NCBI GenBank assembly: GCA_027622715.1
Contig: JAQBYN010000027.1
Span: forward strand, 1-43,653
DNA: 43,653 nucleotides
Direction of reading: 5' to 3'
From: Pseudomonadota bacterium
GTDB taxonomy: Bacteria > Pseudomonadota > Alphaproteobacteria > SHVP01
The notes below the pieces were generated by a model, which saw only the letters and a program-made list of their open reading frames with translations, searched no databases and had not been told where the DNA came from. The position numbers and the translations under genes were made by a program. Below, piece by piece: positions 1 to 9,911 of this stretch (the first letter of the stretch is position 1; each line of letters starts with the position of its first letter).

Positions 1-1
1 G

Positions 2-1549
<1,548 letters not shown>

Positions 1550-1598
1550 CACCGATGTATGGCGTCGTCGGCTTGGCAAGGCCAGGCGTGACGCGGCG

Positions 1599-2624
1599 CT
1601 AAGCGTCCTGCATCTCGACCTTGCCGTCGGCGTGGCGGGCGAAACGGTTGGCCTCGCGCGCATGCACCGGCGCATCGTCGGGCCATTGCCAACCGCCAAA
1701 TTGGTCGCGCCGGTAATCGGCAAAGGCCTGCTTGATCTCCTCCTGCGTATTCATCACGAAGGGCCCGTATTGGGTGACCGGTTCGTTGATCGGTCGGCCC
1801 TGTAGGAGCAGCAGTTCCGCCTCGCCCGGGCCGTTTTCCAAACTGATCGCGGCACCGGCATCGAGCGTCGCGGCGTGCCGCACGCCAACCTCTTCGCCGG
1901 CGACCCGCACACCCGCGCCTCTGAACAGATAGACACGACGGTTCGCACCGGGGTCTGAGGCGGGCAGCGTCCATTGCGCGCCCGCGGCCATCTTGATCGT
2001 CCAGATCGTCACCGCATTGGCAGCGTCCGCGGCCCACGAGTCAGGCGGCGGCGTGGGTGGTGCGTCCCCGCTGGGTAACGCGCCGCAATAGCTGACGACG
2101 GTGGTCTCGCGGCCTTCTCCGTCGCGTGTGGTTTGGGTCGGGACGGTGTCGCGCCAGATCATCGAAAAGTACGGCGCCACCATCTTTCGCGCAGCCGGCA
2201 AGTTCAGCCAAATTTGAAACAGCTCAGTGGGGTTGCCCTCGTCGCGGTTGCGCAACGGGAACATTTCGGAGTGCACGATGCCGCGTCCCGCCGTCATCCA
2301 CTGCAAGTCGCCCTCGCCGAAACGGGCGCTGGCACCGACCGAGTCGGCATGGTCGATGAAACCTCGGCGCGCGACCGTGACTGTTTCAAAACCGCGGTGG
2401 GGATGTTGCGGAAAACCCGGCACGGTTGAGCCGTGATACATGCTCCAGCCATCTTTGCCGCTGAAATCCTGCCCGATCATGCGACCGTTCAACGGCTCTG
2501 CAGGCCCCATCTCGGCATCACCCGCCGGGTAGGCATCGTCGTGATGCATGCAAAACAGAAACGGATCGAGGGTTTGCCACGGCGTCGTCAAGGGGCTGAC
2601 GTCCAGAACGGGTTTCTTGCTCAC
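1599..2624 (-). CDS. Pirin family protein
   Basis: This is a cupin-fold pirin-like protein of 341 residues, a usual length for the bacterial family. The metal-binding signature is visible in the N-terminal half: FPQHPHRGFETVT, DHADS and GIVHSEM, which supply the His and Glu ligands of the family. Family members include quercetinase-like enzymes and redox-responsive regulators, so the substrate cannot be named. Translation starts at GTG; the upstream GAGG (about six bases before it) supports this start. It lies 65 bp downstream of the ABC membrane-domain gene on the same strand and may be co-transcribed with it. The call is firm for family and open for function. Confidence 0.92.
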   Translation of the reverse strand: MSKKPVLDVSPLTTPWQTLDPFLFCMHHDDAYPAGDAEMGPAEPLNGRMIGQDFSGKDGWSMYHGSTVPGFPQHPHRGFETVTVARRGFIDHADSVGASARFGEGDLQWMTAGRGIVHSEMFPLRNRDEGNPTELFQIWLNLPAARKMVAPYFSMIWRDTVPTQTTRDGEGRETTVVSYCGALPSGDAPPTPPPDSWAADAANAVTIWTIKMAAGAQWTLPASDPGANRRVYLFRGAGVRVAGEEVGVRHAATLDAGAAISLENGPGEAELLLLQGRPINEPVTQYGPFVMNTQEEIKQAFADYRRDQFGGWQWPDDAPVHAREANRFARHADGKVEMQDA

Positions 2625-2689
2625 GGGGGACCTCGTGGGGCTTTATCGAAGGGGAATAGATATGGGGGCGCGATGGTAAACGCGCAACC

Positions 2690-3703
2690 CTACCCGGCCT
2701 GGGTCGCTTCGTCTGTGCGGACCGTATCGGCCACTAAGCGGTACTGGACGCGCATCTGCGAATATTGGCGGTAGAAATTGAGGAGGTCGCGCGCCGGCCC
2801 CATCAGGCGTTCGTAGCCTGAGACGAAGGCCACGATCGTGCCGACCTCGGTCCGACCCTGAAGCACCAGCCAGCCACCCAGAACCAGGACGCTGAGGGGT
2901 CCGAGGTGGCCGAGCGCGTTGTTCGCGACCTTGAGCAAGTGTTTGATGACGACGATGCGCACCTGCAGGGCATGGACCTCCTCGATCATCGGGTCGTAGT
3001 GCGCCGTCAGCGCCGCTTCATCCAGACCGTTGAAGTCGTCGTGGGTCATGTCGCGCGACAACTGGCGCACCTGCCCTATGCGTTGCGCCGACAACCGGTT
3101 GATCACGTTCTGCAGTACTGGCGTCAACAGCAACGACGGGACAAAAAAGCCGAAGGCAACCACCGCCACCAACGGTTCGACCACCAGCATGTAGCCGAAA
3201 ACGCTAAAGAAGACGCCGGCTTGCAACAACGGATCGGCTACAGCCTGGGCGACGAAGCCGCCGATCTTTTCGACTTCGGCCACGACCATTGACACCTTTG
3301 CCCCTTCCTCCGAGTCGTCGCCATCGAGCGTACGCACGACGCGAAACCGTAAACGACGGATCACGCCCTCGGCGACGCGCCCGAGATAGACGCCACGTAC
3401 CCATTTCAGGCCGCCGCTAACGACGATGAAAATGAGGTAGACCGCAGGCACGACGCCGAAGTCTTCCAGCGAGACGACTGCGTTGACGATGCGGCGTTGC
3501 AGTTCGAGCGGCACCATCGCGAGGGGAAACACGGCCAAGGTCATCAGCACTAGGCGCGCCTGCTGCGGGCCGCTGACCCGCCACACGTATGTGTAGAGGC
3601 CGCGCGGGAGGCGCTGCAACGGCTTCCGTGGTACCGGCGGCAAGAGCCCGGCAAACAGATCCTGCGCAGGCCGGCTAACCGGCGACACTATTCCCGCCGC
3701 CAT
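2690..3703 (-). CDS. ABC exporter-type transmembrane domain protein without ATPase domain
   Basis: The protein has 337 residues with several hydrophobic spans (LVLMTLAVFPLAMVPLEL, VVPAVYLIFIVVSG, a pair around residues 165-200, and LGPLSVLVLGGWLVL). The pattern resembles the membrane half of a type IV ABC exporter. Long charged helices between the spans (IRRLRFRVVRTL; INRLSAQRIGQVRQL) look like intracellular loops. The last segment (EVGTIVAFVSGYERLMGPARDLL) matches the end of an exporter membrane domain, where the linker to the ATPase would start, but the protein stops there. No Walker A or LSGGQ-bearing gene lies next to it. Stand-alone six-helix ABC membrane proteins are known. The first 16 bases overlap the end of the upstream small membrane protein gene, suggesting coupled translation. 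Confidence 0.8.
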   Translation of the reverse strand: MAAGIVSPVSRPAQDLFAGLLPPVPRKPLQRLPRGLYTYVWRVSGPQQARLVLMTLAVFPLAMVPLELQRRIVNAVVSLEDFGVVPAVYLIFIVVSGGLKWVRGVYLGRVAEGVIRRLRFRVVRTLDGDDSEEGAKVSMVVAEVEKIGGFVAQAVADPLLQAGVFFSVFGYMLVVEPLVAVVAFGFFVPSLLLTPVLQNVINRLSAQRIGQVRQLSRDMTHDDFNGLDEAALTAHYDPMIEEVHALQVRIVVIKHLLKVANNALGHLGPLSVLVLGGWLVLQGRTEVGTIVAFVSGYERLMGPARDLLNFYRQYSQMRVQYRLVADTVRTDEATQAG

Positions 3704-3951
3704 TGAAACGCGCGCAAAATTGTGCCGCCGAGATACAGCGCCATGCCAGTCATGCCGATCACAGGACCAGCCACCCGCACACCCACCCTATCGCTCAGTT
3801 GCCCTGACGCAACGGCGATGACAAGGCCAAGCGCGAACAAGCCCAACCCCCACCAACGCATTTGACGCACCAGTTTGGACGGGCCTGCAATGGGCGCCGC
3901 GACCGGTGGTGGCGGCAGCCTGTTCGCCGGTGATGGCGGGGTCTCGTTCAT
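3688..3951 (-). CDS. Small two-helix membrane protein, uncharacterised
   Basis: The 87-residue product has a Pro-rich N-terminus (residues 1-25) and two predicted membrane spans, about residues 33-50 (WWGLGLFALGLVIAVASG) and 58-78 (VAGPVIGMTGMALYLGGTIL). I do not recognise the family. Its 3' end overlaps the start of the ABC-type membrane domain gene by 16 bp, so the two are probably translated together and the small protein may be an accessory subunit (inference). The gene is real in my view because of this overlap and the clean hydrophobic pattern. Confidence 0.7.
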   Translation of the reverse strand: MNETPPSPANRLPPPPVAAPIAGPSKLVRQMRWWGLGLFALGLVIAVASGQLSDRVGVRVAGPVIGMTGMALYLGGTILRAFQWRRE

Positions 3952-4050
3952 GGCCGAAAGCTATGCGGCACGACGCGGCGCGGCAACCATTCTCCTGCTA
4001 TTTTTCAACGGCGCGCTGATCGGCTAACCGGTCCATGTGGGCGCGTCACG

Positions 4051-4482
4051 TCAGTCGAACACCCGCGCGATGGCGTCGGTTGATTTGTCCGGGCCGGCTT
4101 TCAGCCAAATGAAAACCCATTGGCACACTGTCACCGGCACGCCGATTGCCCACCACGGGACGATCGACCCACCGAACACGGTCATCCATCCCGCACCAAC
4201 GACCGCAGAGGCGACGCCTGCGCGCAGCGACCACGTTTCGGCCGCGTTCACCGGTTTCATCCGGGCGCTGCGGCGCAAGCCGCTGGTTAACGCCAGTGGC
4301 AGCAACACCAGACATGCCACCAGGATCATAAATTCCAGGCGGCCCTCAATCCGAAGTGTCGTTTCGGCGACGACAAACCCCAAAGCGATCACCGGCGTCG
4401 CTGCGAGCCACCAAACCCGGTCACGGGTCAGCGTGGTCCAATCCGGCGGCGCGATCAGAGGGTCCGGCACGGCGGTACCCAT
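4051..4482 (-). CDS. Membrane protein, uncharacterised, about four helices
   Basis: The 143-residue product has hydrophobic stretches at about residues 25-43 (WWLAATPVIALGFVVAETT), 51-68 (FMILVACLVLLPLALTSG), 88-106 (AGVASAVVGAGWMTVFGGS) and 110-128 (WWAIGVPVTVCQWVFIWLK). The N-terminus is Pro-rich and presumably cytoplasmic. I do not recognise a family. It is transcribed away from the glutamine amidotransferase gene. The start ATG has only a weak upstream purine stretch, so the exact N-terminus is uncertain. Confidence 0.7.
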   Translation of the reverse strand: MGTAVPDPLIAPPDWTTLTRDRVWWLAATPVIALGFVVAETTLRIEGRLEFMILVACLVLLPLALTSGLRRSARMKPVNAAETWSLRAGVASAVVGAGWMTVFGGSIVPWWAIGVPVTVCQWVFIWLKAGPDKSTDAIARVFD

Positions 4483-4592
4483 TCTTGAAACTGGTTCAAC
4501 ACAGATCTATTTGACCGGTGACGGTCGCCATCGACAACCCCGGGGCTCATGGATACGCTCCGGGCCAATTCCCGCGCGGAGAAATTTCTGTC

Positions 4593-5426
4593 ATGTGCCG
4601 CTGGCTCGCCTATTCCGGCCCTCGCCTGTCCCTCAACATGTTGCTATTCGAGCCGGAAAATTCATTGATCCGGCAGTCGCTCGCGGCGCGCCGCTCGGTT
4701 GTGCCGACCAATGGCGATGGGTTTGGCCTGGGCTGGTACGACGAATATCCCGAGCCCGGCCTGTTCCGCGACACGCTACCAGCGTGGAACGATTCCAATC
4801 TGAAGAGCATCGCGCGGCATGTTCGCTCCGGTTTGTTTTTCGCCCATGTCCGCGCGTCGACCGGGACATCGACCAGTCGCGACAATTGCCATCCATTTGT
4901 GCACGGGCATGGAATGTTCATGCACAACGGCGCGATCGGTGGCTACAAAACCATTCGCCGTGACCTCGAGCACCTCATCCCAACCGATCTCTATTCGGCC
5001 CGCCAAGGGACCACCGACACCGAGGCGTTTTTCTTGTTGGCACTCGGGCATGGCCTGCTAGAGGAACCCGGTCCGGCACTTGCACGTACGGTTGCGTTAA
5101 TCGAGGACGTGATGGCCGCACAGGAGATCCGCGAACCGTTGCGCGCGGCAATCGCTTTCTCCGATGGCAAGACCATCACAGCGCTGCGTTACTCCAGCGA
5201 CAATAATTCGCCCAGCCTCTACTACCTCGCGGGTGGCGATCTTTACATGCGTGACGGACGTATCAGCCTCGCCGACGGCGAAGACACTTTGCTGATTCTC
5301 TCGGAGCCGTTGGACGGCGCCGATGACCTATGGTCCGAAGTCCCAGATGGTTCGCTTATCACCGCTATGGGCAGCCAGGTTAGGGTGACGCCGTTCACCC
5401 CGGCGCACGCGCCACCGGTGGCTTAG
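4593..5426 (+). CDS. Class II glutamine amidotransferase (YafJ/GAT_4-like)
   Basis: This is an Ntn-type glutamine amidotransferase domain protein of 277 residues. The chosen start gives MCRWLAYSG, placing the catalytic Cys at position 2, where it becomes N-terminal after Met removal; a GGAG about 11 bases upstream supports this. An in-frame upstream start at 4518 would bury the Cys and is rejected. Family signatures seen are GDGFGLGWY, the FFAHVRAST loop, NCHPFVHG, FMHNGAIGG and TTDTEAFF. Members hydrolyse glutamine or act on related gamma-glutamyl compounds; the substrate here is unknown. It ends 41 bp before trmFO and may form the first gene of that operon. Confidence 0.93.
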   Translation: MCRWLAYSGPRLSLNMLLFEPENSLIRQSLAARRSVVPTNGDGFGLGWYDEYPEPGLFRDTLPAWNDSNLKSIARHVRSGLFFAHVRASTGTSTSRDNCHPFVHGHGMFMHNGAIGGYKTIRRDLEHLIPTDLYSARQGTTDTEAFFLLALGHGLLEEPGPALARTVALIEDVMAAQEIREPLRAAIAFSDGKTITALRYSSDNNSPSLYYLAGGDLYMRDGRISLADGEDTLLILSEPLDGADDLWSEVPDGSLITAMGSQVRVTPFTPAHAPPVA

Positions 5427-5467
5427 TTGATCAATCCGCAACGGTGTCCGAAAGCGGATAGCGGCAA

Positions 5468-6826
5468 ATGGTGACCACCGCCTCGATCCACATCATCGGC
5501 GGCGGCCTCGCTGGCAGCGAAGCCGCTTGGCAGATCGCGCAGGCGGGCGTTCCGGTGGTGATCCACGAAATGCGGCCCGTGCGTGGGACCGAAGCGCACA
5601 TGACCGATTCGCTGGCCGAACTTGTGTGTTCGAACTCGTTTCGCTCGGACGATCCCGAGAAGAACGCGGTCGGCCTGTTACATGAAGAAATGCGGCGCTG
5701 TGGGTCGCTGATCATGCAAGCCGGCGATGCGCACCGGGTCCCGGCTGGCAGCGCATTGGCAGTCGATCGCCACGGGTTTTCCGCAGCCGTGCAGGCGGCG
5801 CTCGAAGACCATCCGTTGGTGACAATTGACCGTGCCGAAGTCGCCGGTCTGCCGCCCGACGATTGGGACAACGTGATTATCGCGACCGGCCCCCTCACCT
5901 CGCCGGCGTTGGCCGATGCCATCCGCGGGCTGACCGGCGAGGACTCGCTGGCGTTCTTCGATGCGATCGCCCCGATCGTCGCCAAGGATTCGGTCGACAT
6001 GAACGTCGCCTGGTTCCAATCGCGCTACGACAAGTCCGCGCCGGGCGGCGACGGCAAGGACTATCTGAATTGCCCGATGACCAAAGAACAGTATTTAGCG
6101 TTCATCGACGCGCTGGTGACGGGCGACAAGACCGATTTCAAAGACTGGGAAAAAGACACACCCTATTTCGAAGGTTGCTTGCCCATCGAAGTTATGGCCG
6201 AACGCGGCCCGGAGACGTTGCGTTTTGGCCCAATGAAGCCGGTCGGCCTAACCAATTCGCACCAACCCGACGTGAAGGCCTATGCGGTGGTGCAACTGCG
6301 CCAAGATAATGCGCTGGGCACGCTCTACAACATGGTGGGTTTCCAGACCAAGCTGAAGCACGGTGAACAGAAACGGGTTTTCGCGACCATCCCAGGACTT
6401 GAGAACGCGACCTTCGTCCGGCTGGGCGGCATTCACCGCAACACCTTCCTGAATTCGCCCCTGCTGCTCGACGAGCGGTTGCGACTCAAAGCTATGCCGC
6501 GGCTACGCTTTGCCGGGCAAATCACCGGCGTCGAGGGTTATATCGAGAGTGCCGCCATTGGCCTGTTGGCGGGGCGATTTGCGGTGGCGGATCGGCTCAG
6601 CGGTCATCAGGACGCACCGCCGACCACGACGGCGCTGGGTGCGCTCCTGAACCACATTACGCTTGGCGCCGACGCGACGACATTTCAGCCCATGAACGTC
6701 AATTTCGGGCTTTTCCCGCCGCTCGACACCCGAACCAAACGCAAAGAACGAAAACCGGCTTACGCCCAACGCGCACTGGCCGATCTGGCTGTTTGGCTTG
6801 GGGGCGTGCGGGAGGCAGCCGAGTGA
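5468..6826 (+). CDS. trmFO: Methylenetetrahydrofolate--tRNA-(uracil-5-)-methyltransferase TrmFO
   Basis: TrmFO makes 5-methyluridine at position 54 of tRNA, using methylenetetrahydrofolate as carbon donor and FAD as reductant. The 452-residue length fits the family. The N-terminal dinucleotide-binding motif is [16 protein letters not shown] (residues about 9-24). The two Cys important in the Bacillus enzyme correspond here to [10 protein letters not shown] and YFEGCLPIE. Other conserved blocks are [19 protein letters not shown] and the C-terminal NVNFGLFPP. Its TGA overlaps the GTG of the next gene (GTGA), so trmFO, the VOC gene and the GNAT gene form a tight operon. Confidence 0.97.
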   Translation: MVTTASIHIIGGGLAGSEAAWQIAQAGVPVVIHEMRPVRGTEAHMTDSLAELVCSNSFRSDDPEKNAVGLLHEEMRRCGSLIMQAGDAHRVPAGSALAVDRHGFSAAVQAALEDHPLVTIDRAEVAGLPPDDWDNVIIATGPLTSPALADAIRGLTGEDSLAFFDAIAPIVAKDSVDMNVAWFQSRYDKSAPGGDGKDYLNCPMTKEQYLAFIDALVTGDKTDFKDWEKDTPYFEGCLPIEVMAERGPETLRFGPMKPVGLTNSHQPDVKAYAVVQLRQDNALGTLYNMVGFQTKLKHGEQKRVFATIPGLENATFVRLGGIHRNTFLNSPLLLDERLRLKAMPRLRFAGQITGVEGYIESAAIGLLAGRFAVADRLSGHQDAPPTTTALGALLNHITLGADATTFQPMNVNFGLFPPLDTRTKRKERKPAYAQRALADLAVWLGGVREAAE

Positions 6827-7203
6827 CCAATCCGACAGTCGTCGGTCAACACTACGTCCTGGCCGTGCCCGATATCGAGGCGACCGCCAGATGGTGGACC
6901 GAGGTCATGGGCTTTGAGGTTTGGATGACGCCCGAGGGCTGGATCTACGTCCGGCGCGGCACATGTTCGGTGATGGTCGGCGAATGCCCCGACGCGATGC
7001 CGCCCAAGGATCTGGGCGATCATGCCTACTTCGCCTACATCGAAATGGACGACCTTGACGCCTACCACGCGGAAGTGACCGCGCGCGGTCTTGCGGTTGC
7101 GCCGCCAACGGACAAACCTTGGGGGATGCGCGAGATGATGGTGAAAACACCTGACGGCCACCGGATCATGTTCGGGCAAGACCTCTCAGCCGCCGACCAG
7201 TGA
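6823..7203 (+). CDS. VOC (glyoxalase/bleomycin-resistance fold) family protein
   Basis: The 126-residue protein has the single beta-alpha-beta-beta-beta pair pattern of the vicinal oxygen chelate superfamily: [25 protein letters not shown] at the start, and [19 protein letters not shown] and [14 protein letters not shown] at the end. The GTG start overlaps the trmFO stop (GTGA) and has GGAGG seven bases upstream. A longer form beginning at 6793 would run into trmFO and lacks such a site. The substrate cannot be inferred; the superfamily spans isomerases, dioxygenases and resistance proteins. Confidence 0.9.
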   Translation: MTNPTVVGQHYVLAVPDIEATARWWTEVMGFEVWMTPEGWIYVRRGTCSVMVGECPDAMPPKDLGDHAYFAYIEMDDLDAYHAEVTARGLAVAPPTDKPWGMREMMVKTPDGHRIMFGQDLSAADQ

Positions 7204-7204
7204 A

Positions 7205-7657
7205 ATGATGCGCGACGCAACACCGGACGAGGACGTAGCGCTCAGCGCGCTCGCGATGCGCAGCAAGGCGCATTGGGGCTACGACACCGCCTTCATGGAC
7301 GCGTGTCGCACGGAGCTGACCGTAACGCCGACGATGATCACGACGGGCGAAGTCCGCGTCGCCGTCGATGACAAGGACGAACAAGTGCAAGGGTTCTACC
7401 GCCTCGCCATCGCCAACGGTGAGGCCAATGTCGAACTCCTATACGTGGAGCCCGTCGCAATCGGTTGCGGTGTCGGGCGTGTCCTGTGGCAAGACCTCTG
7501 CGCACGGGCGGCGCTGGCCAAAGCAACAACGGTGCGGATCGAGGCCGACCCCAATGCGGTCGTATTCTACGAACGCATGGGCGCAGTCCGCATTGGAGAC
7601 TGTCCGTCGGGCAGTATCCCAGGCCGTACGTTGCCGCTTTTGCGCGCATCGGTCTGA
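7205..7657 (+). CDS. GNAT family N-acetyltransferase
   Basis: The protein has 150 residues with the Gcn5-related acetyltransferase pattern. The acetyl-CoA pyrophosphate-binding loop appears as LLYVEPVAIGCGVGRVLWQDL (about residues 79-99), followed by helix A and the C-terminal ADPNAVVFYERMGAVRIG, the usual strand-helix before the last strands. The acceptor substrate is unknown. It begins one base after the stop of the VOC gene and ends the trmFO operon. Two adjacent ATG codons (7205 and 7208) are both possible starts. Confidence 0.9.
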   Translation: MMRDATPDEDVALSALAMRSKAHWGYDTAFMDACRTELTVTPTMITTGEVRVAVDDKDEQVQGFYRLAIANGEANVELLYVEPVAIGCGVGRVLWQDLCARAALAKATTVRIEADPNAVVFYERMGAVRIGDCPSGSIPGRTLPLLRASV

Positions 7658-7790
7658 ACGTGATTCGCAGGACGGACAACCTGGCTGGCCTGTTGCCGAC
7701 GGATCTGGCGACGGGCGGTGGTGGGCCCGGCCCGCATCGAACGGCTTGGCGCGCCGTAGCGCGGGTCGCGCCGACTACCGTGCGGCGTCC

Positions 7791-8153
7791 GTGACGCGCA
7801 GCGCCCTGCACCGATTAGCGGTCGGCCTGTCGCTCGCTATGGTGCTCGCCGGGTCGCCCGCCGCTGGACAAGACCAGCCCCTCGCCGCGGAGACACTGTT
7901 GGACCAATGTGTGAGCGAGTCGCTCAACGCCCGCGAGGCCTGCGCGGCATTCGTTCTCAAATCGGTGGACCGCAACCGTCCGGCACCGGAACCCGCGTAT
8001 TGTTTGCCGGCCAGCGCTATTCTTGGCGACTTGCGGGCCCGCTTCCTCGCCTGGGGCGAGACCCGTCGCGGGCGGCTGGATATGCCCGCGGACGACGGAT
8101 TGGCCGCGGCCCTGGCGGAGGCCTTTCCGTGCCCCCTGACCCAGTCCGGCTGA
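7791..8153 (+). CDS. Secreted Rap1a/Tai-like protein
   Basis: The 120-residue product begins with a signal peptide (LHRLAVGLSLAMVLAGSPAAGQ, likely cut after AAG or nearby). The mature part carries the spaced Cys and the C-terminal AFPCP of the Rap1a/Tai family: LLDQCVSES, EACAAFVLKSVD, YCLPASAILGDL, and AALAEAFPCPL. The named family members are periplasmic immunity proteins against type VI secretion amidase effectors, but many homologues are orphan secreted proteins. No T6SS effector gene lies beside it, so an immunity role is not supported by context. GTG was chosen because it directly precedes the signal peptide; 133 bp separates it from the GNAT gene. Confidence 0.72.
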   Translation: MTRSALHRLAVGLSLAMVLAGSPAAGQDQPLAAETLLDQCVSESLNAREACAAFVLKSVDRNRPAPEPAYCLPASAILGDLRARFLAWGETRRGRLDMPADDGLAAALAEAFPCPLTQSG

Positions 8154-8211
8154 GTTGGTTAGCGCCGTCGAGTGACCTGCCGTTCATCCCGCACGAGGCT
8201 CCAGATTAAGG

Positions 8212-8258
8212 TTAATAATGACATATAAACTATTGATATATAATGATAATATAGATTC
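8212..8258 (+). promoter_or_regulatory. AT-rich island upstream of the SRPBCC gene
   Basis: A stretch of about 47 bases is almost entirely A and T in a strongly GC-rich context. It sits 19 bases before the ATG at 8277 and includes ATATAA, TTGATATATAATG and ATAATATAG runs that could supply a -10 element. I infer a promoter or regulator-binding region; no exact -35/-10 pair can be fixed by eye. Confidence 0.45.
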
Positions 8259-8276
8259 CCCATCTGCAGGTTACCG

Positions 8277-8759
8277 ATGAGCGAGACTGACGATACTGAA
8301 GACCACGTCACGCTGGCCGTGACAATCCCGGGGACGCCGGACGCGGCATATCGCATTTTCGTCGATGGCTTCGGCACGTGGTGGCCGACGGAATACACAT
8401 TTTGCGGCGAGAACCTTGCGGCAATCGCGATCGAGGGTGTCGACGGTGGCCGCTGCTTTGAGCGTGCGATCAACGGGCGCGAGCTGGTCTGGGGCACCGT
8501 GACACTCGCGGAACCCGGGCAGGCGTTGATCTTTCGCTGGCACATCACTGCGGACCGCCAAATCGAGGCCGATCCCGACCGAGCCAGCGAAGTCGCGGTG
8601 GCGTTTCAGGCCGCCGGCGACGGTGACACGACGGTCATGCTGGTGCACAGCGGACTGTCCCGTCACGGCGGGGACTGGGCGGGGTACCGTGCCGCGATGG
8701 CCTCGGAGCAGGGTTGGCCCTACTGCCTCGACCACTTCCGCGCGGCTGCCGGAAGCTGA
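8277..8759 (+). CDS. SRPBCC / AHSA1-like domain protein
   Basis: This is a single-domain protein of 160 residues with the START-like helix-grip pattern. It opens with VTLAVTIPGTPDAAYRIFVDGFGTWW, then the beta-rich centre GGRCFERAINGRELVWGTVTLAEPGQALIFRW, then VAVAFQAAGDGDTTVMLVHSGLS, and closes with the long C-terminal helix WPYCLDHFRAAAG. AHSA1-like proteins bind small hydrophobic ligands or act as stress-related co-factors; the ligand here is unknown. Such genes are often paired with an ArsR regulator, but none is adjacent. An AGG six bases before the ATG serves as ribosome binding site. Confidence 0.88.
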   Translation: MSETDDTEDHVTLAVTIPGTPDAAYRIFVDGFGTWWPTEYTFCGENLAAIAIEGVDGGRCFERAINGRELVWGTVTLAEPGQALIFRWHITADRQIEADPDRASEVAVAFQAAGDGDTTVMLVHSGLSRHGGDWAGYRAAMASEQGWPYCLDHFRAAAGS

Positions 8760-8797
8760 TTACCCACATCGTTTTCCGCGGCTGAGGTTCGGCCGGA

Positions 8798-9811
8798 TCA
8801 AGAGCGCCCTAGGAGCGACACGAGTTCTTTCGTAGCGGCCGGGATATTTACGGCTTCGGGTTCGGCGATCAGAAAGGACGCCTGCGCCCAACGGACGGCC
8901 GCGTGGTCGCTTAGCGCCGGCAACGCCGCGCTCACCTGCTGCATGGCGTTCAGATCGCCGTCGCAATGCAGGACCACGTCGCAGCCTGCCGCAATGCTGT
9001 CACGCGCTCGATCGGCGAACCCGCCCGGCAACGCCTTCATGTTGGACGAGATATCGTCGCTCATCAGGAGGCCATGAAAACCGATTTTCTGGCGAATCAC
9101 GTCTTCCACGACCGTTGCCGACGTGGTGGCGGAATGGTCAGGATCGACCGCGCTGAACAGGACATGGGCGGTCATCGCCAGGGGTAAATCGCGCAGCGCG
9201 ATGAACGGCGCGAAATCTTGTTCGAGTTCGTCCAGCGACGCCGTGACGACCGGCAGTTCCTTATGGCTGTCGGCGCCGGCACGGCCGTGGCCGGGGATAT
9301 GCTTCACCACCGGGAGGACGCCGGCCGCAATGAGACCGTCGGTGAAGGCCCGACCCAGCGCCGCGATGACGGTGGTGTCGGTGTGGTAGGCGCGGTCGCC
9401 GATAATGTCGTGGCTGCCCGCCACCGGCACGTCCAGCACCGGGGCGCAATCGACATTGATCCCGCTCGCGATAAGCTCAGCACCAATAAGTTGGCCGTTG
9501 AGGCGGGCGGCGCGTTCTGCCGCGGGCGGATCGCGGTCCCACAGATCGCCGAACACCCGCGCCGGCGGCGGATGGCGCCAGTGTGGCGGTTTGAGCCGGG
9601 CAACGCGCCCGCCTTCCTGGTCGATGAGGATGGGCGTGTCGTGTTGCCGGGTCAGAGCGCGCAGGGCGCGGCACAACGCCCCGACCTGATCCGGCCTCGC
9701 GCAATTACGGGCGAACAGGATGAAGCCGAGCGGCTTGGTCTCGGCGAAAAACGCGCGTTCGTCCCCGGTAAGTTCAAGGCCGGCAAGGCCGAAGATGGCG
9801 GGTAGTGTCAT
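8798..9811 (-). CDS. nagZ: Beta-N-acetylhexosaminidase NagZ
   Basis: NagZ is a family 3 glycoside hydrolase that removes N-acetylglucosamine from anhydromuropeptides during peptidoglycan recycling in the cytoplasm. The 337 residues match the one-domain Gram-negative enzyme. Visible signatures are ILIDQEGGRVARL, INVDCAPVLDVP, the KHIPGHGRAGADSHKELP loop carrying the acid/base Asp-His dyad, and LLMSDDISS with the nucleophile Asp. In Alphaproteobacteria it usually follows the SPOR-domain gene and precedes scpA/scpB. Here a plus-strand gene separates it from the SPOR gene, and no scpA follows. Confidence 0.96.
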   Translation of the reverse strand: MTLPAIFGLAGLELTGDERAFFAETKPLGFILFARNCARPDQVGALCRALRALTRQHDTPILIDQEGGRVARLKPPHWRHPPPARVFGDLWDRDPPAAERAARLNGQLIGAELIASGINVDCAPVLDVPVAGSHDIIGDRAYHTDTTVIAALGRAFTDGLIAAGVLPVVKHIPGHGRAGADSHKELPVVTASLDELEQDFAPFIALRDLPLAMTAHVLFSAVDPDHSATTSATVVEDVIRQKIGFHGLLMSDDISSNMKALPGGFADRARDSIAAGCDVVLHCDGDLNAMQQVSAALPALSDHAAVRWAQASFLIAEPEAVNIPAATKELVSLLGRS

Positions 9812-9911
9812 AGGCTGGCGTTCTTAGCATGGTTTATCGTCGTGCGGGACCGGACATCAGGCCGGGAAAGGCAACGTAGGAACTTGGAACGAACATGGTA
9901 ACTTTCTGGGC

